NCBI GenBank assembly: GCA_017995695.1 | Contig: JAGOIJ010000024.1 | Span: forward strand, 1 to 15,978 | DNA from: Candidatus Omnitrophota bacterium | Lineage (GTDB): Bacteria; Omnitrophota; Gorgyraeia; Gygaellales; Profunditerraquicolaceae | Direction of reading: 5' to 3' | Length of the DNA: 15,978 nucleotides | Part shown: positions 1-5,541 of the stretch, piece by piece | Position numbering within the stretch: position 1 is the stretch's first letter | How the letters are laid out: the number at the start of each line of letters is the position of its first letter | Made by a program: the position numbers and the translations under genes | The notes under the pieces: model-generated | The model's database searches: none | What the model was told of the DNA's origin: nothing | The model's input: the letters and a program-made list of their open reading frames with translations, nothing else

Positions 1-1
1 T

Positions 2-148
2 GAAAATCTTGTCGATCAAATACGCGCTTACCTTAAGACGGGAAAGCTTGATCTGATATATAGTTTTAGTGCATTGCATAATCTCTTGCTTCCTATTGAT
101 GGGCAATTAAGCGGAGAAGAGTTTTTATTAAGCACGTCAGCGACTTAA
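2..148 (+). CDS. C-terminal end of an unidentified protein (partial)
   Basis: An open frame enters from the left edge and stops at TAA 146-148, giving the last 48 residues of a protein. The fragment starts ENLVDQIRAYL and ends LLSTSAT; it has an amphipathic, probably helical stretch followed by a leucine-rich segment (SALHNLLLP). No family is recognisable from this tail. The next gene begins 8 nt after the stop, so the two are probably co-transcribed, and this may be another large accessory protein like its neighbour. Reality of the frame is supported by its lack of stops, its codon use similar to that of the next gene, and the tight spacing. Confidence 0.6.
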   Translation, partial: ENLVDQIRAYLKTGKLDLIYSFSALHNLLLPIDGQLSGEEFLLSTSAT

Positions 149-156
149 GCGATGTA

Positions 157-3060
157 ATGGCTGATGACGGAATACTGCTTTTTAATAGTCCCCTTACTTT
201 GTCTGCTTTATCAGCGCTTGCCCCGGTTGTTGAGCAGGCAACATCGCGACGCATGACAACGGCATTTATTGAATCAGCGTCTGCCGGCACAGCAGTGCTC
301 TTGTCGCCAGCAATGGGAGATGGGCCTGATGTGGCCAGTTCGCCTATCGCCATAAGCGCGGATATGTCATCGGGGGCATCATCGCCTATCCTTGCAGATG
401 TTCTCGTTAAGCCTATTAGGGCGCCATCGCGCGATACTGATCCATTGGCCATAACGATGCGTCAATGGGTGGAACAGGGTCGCGGTTCGCTTCAGATCAC
501 CGCAAGCGATGGCAAGGCGTTTGATGTTAGATTCAACGCCGAACAATCAGTGAGAATGATTGGCGGCACGATGCGCACAAATTACCGTATCGAGGTGTTC
601 GATGCTGACAGAGGAGTGGCAATCGGGTTTGTTGATTTTGTTATTGACGAGCAGATGAGGCGTGGGCAACAAGTGCGCGTGGCGTATATGTGGACAGCGC
701 ATAGTACGCCAAAGAGCTTTGGGTTGGATTGGAGAATAAGCGAAGCTATCTTCGTTGATGAAGCATATCGTTATGGGTATCATGGTATTGGGGAGATGTT
801 GATGAGCTTAGCATTGCGTATTGCCGCAATAAAAAGAGCAAGTGAATTTTTGTCGCTGCAGGTAGAATCTCCAGGGTTCTTTGGGGTAATTGGTTTTGAG
901 GTCCTGCCCCATGCTTTTGATATGTTGTATTCTTTTGCCGATCATGCTGCCAGTGGTTTTCCGCGCACCCAGATTACGCGCGCGGAATCGTCCTCGCCTA
1001 TTCAGGAAACGCCAGCGCAAGTCAACGCTCGAAAGATATTAGCAGCAGGCAGTTTTAAGCTGCCAAACGGATTACAAGAAAAGATTATTGCTTCTGCCGC
1101 TGAAATTCCATCTGACCTGTTGGATGATCTTGCGATGGGGGATATTGGGCCCGAAGTCATGTATGCTTTAAGTAGGTCAAGGGTCGCTCTTTCCAAAGAA
1201 GAGGAAAGGTTGTTGTGGTCAGTATTTCATAGGCGCTACGGTGAACTAAGTGATAGGAAAGAAGTTTCGCCCATGGTTTCGGCGGTTATTGATGAAGCAA
1301 TGCGACAGAGCAATGATGAGGTTTCTATTTTAGAGGTTGGTTGTGGCCCTCGCGGCGAAGCCTTGCGGGGCATAAGTGAAGCATATCGCAATAAGTATCC
1401 CGGCCGATTAAAAGCTTGGGGTGTTGATTTATCGGTTGAGGAAAACGGTATTGAGAATGTTTCGCTGGTGTCGGGCGATATGCGCGCGCTTAGCTTTCCC
1501 AGCGAAACATTTGACGTAGTGTTTGAATCACATACCCTTGGATATTTTAGGCATGCAGATAGCTTTGAACAGGTTATCCATGAAATAATGCGCGTGCTTA
1601 AGCCGGGAGGAAAATTTGTTTTTGGCGAGAAAGCCCTGGAAGACGATTTTCTGAATACGGCCATGTTGATCTTTGAGAAGCGGGTTGATATTGCTCGCAT
1701 ACGATTTGAAGGCGAAGACGTAGTGCTTGAAAAGAAAATAGCCGCGGATTATGATGTGTCGGCAAGCGCCTCTTCGCCAGTTTATCTTTCAGGATTGGGA
1801 GATATTGCTGCCAAGATACATGCGGAGATTGGATCCCGTGGCTTTGCGATTGAAGACGCATGGGCAGTGATCAAAGCCGTACAGGAGAGTACAATCACCA
1901 AAGACATCGCGTTGTCCAATCTTTCCGCAGACGATATTCTGGCCATACCGGGGATCATGAAGCATCTTAGGCAGATCACGAATCCTTCTAAAGAGGGGAG
2001 TGCGTCTTCCGCGGTACTGCCGGCTACTTTGGCATCAGTCATGAATTTTGATCAAAGTCTTAGTCCTGCCGAATTGATGCGTCGGTGCGGCCTGGAAGGT
2101 TTAGAGAAACGGCTGCTCTTGCTTGATGGAAAATTTTTGGCTGTCGATTTTGAAGAGGATTCTCAACGTGGTTTTGTGGCGGCCACAATCCGGCGCTTCA
2201 CGGAGAAAACATTAATAGGTATGCTTCCATTGGGTGGAAAAGATATTGGTCCGCTTGCGCACGGAGAATCTCTGGATGATTTTGTTTTTATGGGGGTGCC
2301 ACAGATTTATGCGGAAGAAGGCGCGCACGATGAATCTGGTAAGCGTGCACGTGAGTATGCGGCGGCATTGCTGAGCGCATCTTTGGATGGAGTCATTGGG
2401 AGCAAGGGGGTAATTCTTGAGGTTGCTGATCAGGTTGCGGATATCGATGCAATAATTGCTTTGTTTAAGAAGCGCGGCTTTGTTTTGCAAGGGGGCCAGC
2501 CGTATGTGTATCGAACATTCAATAACCAGCAAGACAGATTTGAGATTCGCCGGGATACCTTGTTGCGGTTGGAAAGATTGCGATTTGAGGAGGGAGAGCG
2601 AGCATATGTAAAATTTGAGCACGCCTCATCGCCGGCCAGAGAACCAGAGAGTGACGCAAAGGGAGGCATTGATTTTCGCGCGCTGCCGATAACTGTGTCG
2701 CCTGTCGCCGGTCGCCTGTTGTCAGTCTCCGGTCGTTTGTCTGCCACGATGAGTATTAATCTTGAAAAAGAGTGGCAGGAGATCCAGAATACGGTAAATG
2801 CGGGAATCATTCCTTCTTCCGAAAGAATAAAAGAGTATCTGCAGAATTGCTGTGGTCAAAGTGATTTTGACCAAGAAATTGATAAGGTATTACATTGTTT
2901 GGCCGATATCTTACGGCTAGAGGAAGATCGCGTAAGCGTAACTGATCCGCGCGTGCGCCAGATGGTGGTGTTGCTTGAATCAAGCTCGTCATCCGAGGTG
3001 CTGCAAATAGCTTTAAGTGAAATTTCTGCAGTTTCGTCAGAGTCCATGCCGCGTAACTAA
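157..3060 (+). CDS. Large multidomain protein: GNAT-like acetyltransferase plus class I SAM methyltransferase
   Basis: This 967-residue protein has no obvious signal peptide. Residues ~130-265 look like a GNAT N-acetyltransferase fold: a beta-strand pattern, then VDEAYRYGYHGIGEMLM (~200-216), matching the acetyl-CoA-binding R/Q-x-x-G-x-G/A loop with Y-x-x-x-G-x-G in its place, and a GFFGVIGFE-like last strand. Residues ~385-500 form a Methyltransf_11-type domain: motif I ILEVGCGPRG (391-400), an acidic residue after the second strand (GVDLS), SGDMRALSFP, FDVVFES and VLKPGGKFVF. Residues ~650-805 may be a second, degenerate GNAT-like unit ending IALFKKRGFVLQGG. A helical domain (~865-950) closes the protein. 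SSP[IVA] linkers occur at about 61, 75, 279, 539 and 824. The substrate is unknown. No clear Shine-Dalgarno precedes ATG 157; it is chosen because it follows the upstream stop by 8 nt and opens the full frame. Confidence 0.75.
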   Translation: MADDGILLFNSPLTLSALSALAPVVEQATSRRMTTAFIESASAGTAVLLSPAMGDGPDVASSPIAISADMSSGASSPILADVLVKPIRAPSRDTDPLAITMRQWVEQGRGSLQITASDGKAFDVRFNAEQSVRMIGGTMRTNYRIEVFDADRGVAIGFVDFVIDEQMRRGQQVRVAYMWTAHSTPKSFGLDWRISEAIFVDEAYRYGYHGIGEMLMSLALRIAAIKRASEFLSLQVESPGFFGVIGFEVLPHAFDMLYSFADHAASGFPRTQITRAESSSPIQETPAQVNARKILAAGSFKLPNGLQEKIIASAAEIPSDLLDDLAMGDIGPEVMYALSRSRVALSKEEERLLWSVFHRRYGELSDRKEVSPMVSAVIDEAMRQSNDEVSILEVGCGPRGEALRGISEAYRNKYPGRLKAWGVDLSVEENGIENVSLVSGDMRALSFPSETFDVVFESHTLGYFRHADSFEQVIHEIMRVLKPGGKFVFGEKALEDDFLNTAMLIFEKRVDIARIRFEGEDVVLEKKIAADYDVSASASSPVYLSGLGDIAAKIHAEIGSRGFAIEDAWAVIKAVQESTITKDIALSNLSADDILAIPGIMKHLRQITNPSKEGSASSAVLPATLASVMNFDQSLSPAELMRRCGLEGLEKRLLLLDGKFLAVDFEEDSQRGFVAATIRRFTEKTLIGMLPLGGKDIGPLAHGESLDDFVFMGVPQIYAEEGAHDESGKRAREYAAALLSASLDGVIGSKGVILEVADQVADIDAIIALFKKRGFVLQGGQPYVYRTFNNQQDRFEIRRDTLLRLERLRFEEGERAYVKFEHASSPAREPESDAKGGIDFRALPITVSPVAGRLLSVSGRLSATMSINLEKEWQEIQNTVNAGIIPSSERIKEYLQNCCGQSDFDQEIDKVLHCLADILRLEEDRVSVTDPRVRQMVVLLESSSSSEVLQIALSEISAVSSESMPRN
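2697..2745 (+). repeat. Seven tandem degenerate heptamers (GTCNNNN) inside the CDS
   Basis: Seven consecutive 7-nt units fill exactly 49 nt, beginning GTCGCCT, GTCGCCG; six of the seven start GTC and the other starts GTT. Because 7 nt x 3 equals 7 codons, translation gives an approximate heptapeptide repeat (SPVAGRL then LSVSGRL). It lies in the linker before the C-terminal helical domain of the 967-residue protein. The phase is unambiguous. Whether it is a deliberate linker or an inserted element is inference. Confidence 0.75.
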
Positions 3061-3061
3061 A

Positions 3062-3135
3062 TAAAAGAAAGGGCGCTCTCGCCCCAAAGGTTATCAGCCT
3101 AATGGGATAACTCGAGCCGGCGCCCTTTTCTTTAA
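3062..3135. terminator. Long imperfect hairpin, probable bidirectional terminator
   Basis: The arm AAAGAAAGGGCGC (3064-3076) is complementary to GCGCCCTTTTCTTT (3120-3133) with one bulged base. The right arm ends in a T-rich run and the left arm begins with an A-rich one, so it could terminate in both directions. It sits between the stop of the 967-residue gene and the 3' end of the convergent four-helix gene. The enclosed ~43 nt holds a second stem, GTTATC (3090-3095) with GATAAC (3106-3111). GGGCG at 3071-3075 can instead pair locally with CGCCC at 3080-3084, so two folds compete. Confidence 0.6.
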
Positions 3136-3136
3136 A

Positions 3137-3199
3137 ATTCGAAATCCTAATATCGAAATCCTAAAAAAATTAAAAATACAAAATTCGAAATTAAAAACT
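3137..3199 (-). repeat. AT-rich heptamer array, 3' side of the four-helix gene
   Basis: Read on the + strand, nine consecutive 7-nt blocks run from 3137 to 3199, starting ATTCGAA, ATCCTAA and ending at the stop codon of the - strand gene. Blocks 1-2 and 3-4 are a 14-nt direct repeat with 12 of 14 identical positions. The later blocks degrade to A-rich sequence but one is CGAAATT in the same phase. The array begins right at the end of the terminator hairpin. It is the inverted partner of the array at 3567-3601: AAATCCTAAA (3156-3165) matches TTTAGGATTT (3588-3597) exactly as a 10-bp inverted repeat. Confidence 0.7.
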
Positions 3200-3602
3200 A
3201 TTTGAATTTCTCTAATATAGCACCAAAGATTCTCATGAGTTCGATAGATTCTTGAATTAACGCTTCTTTTTCTCTTAACCATTCTTCTTGCGTATCCGTG
3301 AGCCTTAGCCAATAGCGGCTTTCTTTTGATTCCTTTCGTGAGATTTTTGCCCTCATTACAAAATCTTTTTTGCTCAGCGCTTCATTAGCTTCAATGTAAT
3401 TTGCGCCAATGGAACCCGCACAGCGGATTAATTGTTTCCCAACTTCAAAATTGGGCATTGTTTTAGGCAACGTTTTTACATATTCAATTACCCTTTTGGC
3501 GAAATGAAACGTTCTTTCTTCAAGGTCGTAATGTTTGGAATTTGTGATTTTGGTCATTTGGATTTGTTTAGGGTTTAGAATTTCGGATTTAGGATTTAAC
3601 AT
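3198..3602 (-). CDS. Four-helix-bundle protein, 23S rRNA intervening-sequence (IVP) family
   Basis: This protein has 134 residues, close to the usual ~115-130 of the family. From ~residue 24 it follows the family pattern: DLEERTFHFAKRVIEYV in helix 1, then TMPNFEVGKQLIRCAGSIGANYIEANEA, then SKKDFVMRAKISRKESKESRYWL, then a final helix ending MRIFGAILEKF. The hallmark SIGANYIEA...KESRYWL is clear. The family was found in rRNA intervening sequences but also occurs as free chromosomal genes; its biochemical role is not established, and no 23S rRNA is present here. ATG 3602 is chosen because AGGAGG lies 7 nt upstream; the internal ATG at 3557 has no such site. Residues 1-15 are therefore real but come from the heptamer array (LNPKSEI, LNPKQIQ). 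The gene is on the opposite strand to all its neighbours and bounded by inverted repeats, suggesting acquisition as a unit. Confidence 0.85.
   Translation of the reverse strand: MLNPKSEILNPKQIQMTKITNSKHYDLEERTFHFAKRVIEYVKTLPKTMPNFEVGKQLIRCAGSIGANYIEANEALSKKDFVMRAKISRKESKESRYWLRLTDTQEEWLREKEALIQESIELMRIFGAILEKFK
3567..3601 (-). repeat. AT-rich heptamer array, 5' side of the four-helix gene (overlaps start codon)
   Basis: On the + strand five 7-nt blocks run TTTAGGG, TTTAGAA and on to TTTAACA, all starting TTT. The array covers codons 1-12 of the four-helix gene, lying between its Shine-Dalgarno/ATG and the conserved domain. It is the reverse-complement counterpart of the array beyond the stop codon at 3137-3199. 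Confidence 0.7.
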
Positions 3603-3609
3603 TGTTTTG

Positions 3610-3615
3610 CCTCCT
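3610..3615 (-). promoter_or_regulatory. Strong Shine-Dalgarno deciding the start of the four-helix gene
   Basis: On the - strand this reads AGGAGG, a perfect Shine-Dalgarno core, 7 nt before ATG 3602-3600. It lies outside the repeat array. It argues that translation starts upstream of the repeat-derived codons rather than at the later in-frame ATG. Confidence 0.7.
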
Positions 3616-3682
3616 ACCTTTTATAGACGTATAATTCGGTAAAATCTCACCAAGATTTTTCATCCTTGCTTCTAAAATCCCC

Positions 3683-3711
3683 TTGTTTCCCTTGTTACTT
3701 CGTGATAAAAT
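3683..3711 (+). promoter_or_regulatory. Candidate sigma70-type promoter for the metV-iscU-5-FCL genes
   Basis: TTGTTT (3683-3688) and TAAAAT (3706-3711) are separated by 17 nt in the 132-nt divergent intergenic region. They would start transcription near 3718, leaving a short leader with the AGGA ribosome site at 3725-3728. The -35 match is poor, so this is a suggestion from spacing and the -10 box only. An overlapping TATACT at 3714-3719 is an alternative -10 but would start inside the ribosome site. Confidence 0.3.
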
Positions 3712-3734
3712 TATATACTAAGAAAGGATTAGCA

Positions 3735-4400
3735 ATGATTATAACAGAGCAAAAACCGATTGCCCAGATTATAGATAGCTTGCAAGGGGCGCATAAGATT
3801 TTTTTGGTAGGCTGTGGTGAGTGTTCGACCACGTGTAAGACTGGCGGCGAGCCTGAGTTACTGAAGATGAAAGAGGCGCTGGAGGGCCATGGCAAAACAG
3901 TGGTAGGCTGGTGTATCCCGGGAGCGCCCTGCGTTGCCGCGCAGATGAAGGTTGAGATGGCAAAGCACATGAAAGATCTGCGTCAATCAGAAGCAGTTCT
4001 TGTGCTTGCCTGCGGCTTGGGCGTGCAGTCGTTTAAAGATAATGACCGCTTTGGCCTTGCGGTGTGTCCTGCCTGCAATACGCTCTTCGGCGGCATGCTT
4101 GATGCGCAGGGTAATTTTCTGGAAAAGTGTTCGATGTGCGGGGAGTGCGTACTCGCTGAAACCGGCGGCATATGTCCGATAACCCTTTGCCCAAAGGGTT
4201 TGCTCAATGGTCCTTGCGGCGGTATGAATCTGGGTAAATGCGAGGTAGATAAAGACAGAGATTGCGCCTGGGTCCTGATTTATAAAGAAGCGCAGAAGAA
4301 AAACAAGCTGCAAGAATTCAAGAAAATTAAGGAACCAAAGGATTATAAAAAAACCAACAAGCCACACATGTTACTTGTAGCAAGTAGTAAGAAAGAGTAA
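3735..4400 (+). CDS. metV: Methylenetetrahydrofolate reductase C-terminal (MetV-like) metal-binding protein
   Basis: This 221-residue protein has 16 cysteines. The series includes C27-x2-C30-x3-C34, C60, C66, C93, C111-x2-C114, C132-x2-C135-x2-C138, C147, C152 and C161. The stretch LCPKGLLNGPCGG (151-163) is characteristic of the MTHFR_C (MetV) family. In acetogens and other anaerobes MetV partners MetF in reducing 5,10-methylene-THF to 5-methyl-THF, contributing Fe-S or zinc sites. The frame is open from 3666, but ATG 3735 is preferred: it has AGGA six nt upstream and the upstream codons lie in the AT-rich promoter region. No metF is in the window. The next gene is 3 nt downstream and encodes an Fe-S scaffold, which suits a Cys-rich metalloprotein. 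The C-terminal ~35 residues are Lys-rich and probably flexible. The partner and exact reaction are inferred. Confidence 0.85.
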   Translation: MIITEQKPIAQIIDSLQGAHKIFLVGCGECSTTCKTGGEPELLKMKEALEGHGKTVVGWCIPGAPCVAAQMKVEMAKHMKDLRQSEAVLVLACGLGVQSFKDNDRFGLAVCPACNTLFGGMLDAQGNFLEKCSMCGECVLAETGGICPITLCPKGLLNGPCGGMNLGKCEVDKDRDCAWVLIYKEAQKKNKLQEFKKIKEPKDYKKTNKPHMLLVASSKKE

Positions 4401-4403
4401 ACA

Positions 4404-4826
4404 ATGAGTACTCAACCATATAGCGATAAAGTGATGGATCATTTCACCAACCCGCGCAATGTTGGCGAGATTCCTGATGCCAGTGGCATTGGCACCGTTG
4501 GAAATCCGATCTGCGGCGACGTGATGAAGATGTATCTGAAGATAGAGGGCGATGTGATTGTGGACGCGAAATTTAAAACCTTTGGGTGCGGGGCAGCCAT
4601 TGCCACAAGCTCTATGGTCACCGAAATGGTGAAAGGCAAGCGTATTCAAGAAGCGTTGAAGATTACCAACAAAGCAGTGGCAGAGGCGCTCGGTGGCTTG
4701 CCGCCGGTTAAGATGCATTGTTCTGTGCTTGCGGAAGAAGCGCTTAAATTATCGCTTGAGGATTATTATAAGCGCCAGGGCAAGCCTATTGATTTCGAAG
4801 TTCCTCGGCACCACGATCATTGTTAG
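4404..4826 (+). CDS. Fe-S cluster assembly scaffold, NifU/IscU family
   Basis: This 140-residue protein has IscU/NifU-N architecture. It begins PYSDKVMDHFTNPRNVGE and carries the three scaffold cysteines at C37 (NPICGD), C62 (FGCGAA) and C106 (MHCSVLAEEA), plus D39 and H105. These bind a nascent [2Fe-2S]/[4Fe-4S] cluster for transfer to apo-proteins in the cytoplasm. The normal sulfur donor, a cysteine desulfurase, is not in the window. The tail ends RHHDHC, an extra possible metal-binding patch not typical of the family. It starts 3 nt after metV; AAGAAAGAG upstream is a weak purine-rich ribosome site. It is likely co-transcribed with metV and the following folate gene. Confidence 0.92.
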   Translation: MSTQPYSDKVMDHFTNPRNVGEIPDASGIGTVGNPICGDVMKMYLKIEGDVIVDAKFKTFGCGAAIATSSMVTEMVKGKRIQEALKITNKAVAEALGGLPPVKMHCSVLAEEALKLSLEDYYKRQGKPIDFEVPRHHDHC

Positions 4827-4828
4827 CG

Positions 4829-5407
4829 ATGGCAGCGGTTATGAGCCGCGCAAGCGGCATAGCGTTGACAAAGCGAAGGATTCGTAGTAAAATTTTAGGT
4901 AAACTAAAAAGACAGAAGGAGGACGACCGCAAACGCAAGAGCACTTTGATTAAACATAAACTGTTTTTGACGCGCAGTTTTCGCAAGGCAAAAACAGTGT
5001 TGTTTTATTTGTCGTTTGATGGCGAGGTGGAAACAAGGACCATGATTAAAGAAGCGCAAAAATTAGGAAAAAAGATTGCTGTACCCGTATGTTTCCGGGA
5101 TAAAATAGTGATGAGGCCTGCCTTGTTGTGCGAAAACGGCATGTTCAAGAAAGGGCCTTATGGGATTGATGAGCCGGTGAGCCGACAATTTGTGGCATTG
5201 AGCTCCTTGGATATGATTATTGTTCCGGGTGTTGCCTTTGATGTACAAGGCAATCGGCTCGGCCGCGGTAAAGGCTACTATGATCGCTTCTTAAAGCGGC
5301 TCACCAAGAAGTCCCGCACTATTGGGTTAGCGTTTGATTTCCAAATCTTGCCTTCGGTTCCCACCACCGCCAATGATATGCGCGTTGGTCGCGTGATCTT
5401 CGCGTAA
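4829..5407 (+). CDS. 5-formyltetrahydrofolate cyclo-ligase (5,10-methenyl-THF synthetase)
   Basis: The protein belongs to the YgfA/MTHFS family, which converts 5-formyl-THF to 5,10-methenyl-THF using ATP and thereby salvages a dead-end folate. The Lys/Arg-rich N-terminal helix (TKRRIRSKILGKLKRQ) supplies nucleotide-binding basic residues. VETRTMIKEAQKLGKKIAVP and the C-terminal signature PGVAFDVQGNRLGRGKGYYDRFL are clear. Length is 192 residues from ATG 4829. The start is uncertain: TTG 4820 (inside the upstream gene), ATG 4829, ATG 4841 and TTG 4865 are all in frame without a good ribosome site, and family alignment would fit TTG 4865 (180 residues). It follows the iscU stop by 2 nt. With metV it gives this operon a folate C1 theme. 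Confidence 0.88.
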   Translation: MAAVMSRASGIALTKRRIRSKILGKLKRQKEDDRKRKSTLIKHKLFLTRSFRKAKTVLFYLSFDGEVETRTMIKEAQKLGKKIAVPVCFRDKIVMRPALLCENGMFKKGPYGIDEPVSRQFVALSSLDMIIVPGVAFDVQGNRLGRGKGYYDRFLKRLTKKSRTIGLAFDFQILPSVPTTANDMRVGRVIFA

Positions 5408-5427
5408 AACTCCTTCACACACAAAAG

Positions 5428-5497
5428 CAGGTTAGGTGTTTGAAAGCAGTCAGCATGCTCGTGCACAGGTTTCGTGCAAGCATAGTTGCGCACCTGA
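5428..5497 (+). ncRNA. Structured RNA candidate between the 5-FCL gene and rny (6S-like position and shape)
   Basis: The 134-nt gap contains a nested fold. The outer stem is AGGTG (5434-5438) with CACCT (5491-5495); a 16/7-nt internal bubble follows; then ATGCT (5455-5459)/AGCAT (5479-5483), a 2-nt bulge and TGCAC (5462-5466)/GTGCA (5474-5478) closing a 7-nt loop. CAGGT at 5428-5432 can alternatively pair with ACCTG at 5492-5496. In many bacteria 6S RNA is next to the ygfA-type gene, and a closing stem, central bubble and terminal stem are the 6S plan. But this element is only ~70 nt against the usual 150-200, so it may instead be an rny leader. CTCCT at 5410-5414 is also complementary to the rny ribosome site. 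Confidence 0.3.
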
Positions 5498-5541
5498 AAT
5501 CGTAACTAATGGTTTATTAGGTAGAGGAGGTTGGCTGAACG

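Noticed and set aside
1236..1700. 154-residue - strand open frame inside the methyltransferase region
   Set aside because: The + strand frame has methyltransferase motifs here; the reverse frame has low-complexity composition and no ribosome site.
3137..3199. CRISPR-like or telomere-like repeats (TTTAGGG words, regular spacing)
   Set aside because: Units are 7 nt without spacers, no cas genes are present, and the telomere-like word occurs once among variants.
3666..3734. Longer start for the MetV-like protein
   Set aside because: The first 23 codons overlap the promoter-like region and lack a ribosome site, while ATG 3735 has AGGA at proper distance.
4826..4870. GC-rich AGCGG/CCGC words before the 5-FCL gene as another repeat element
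   Set aside because: No fixed 7- or 8-nt phase could be found, and it lies within the coding region or its immediate start.
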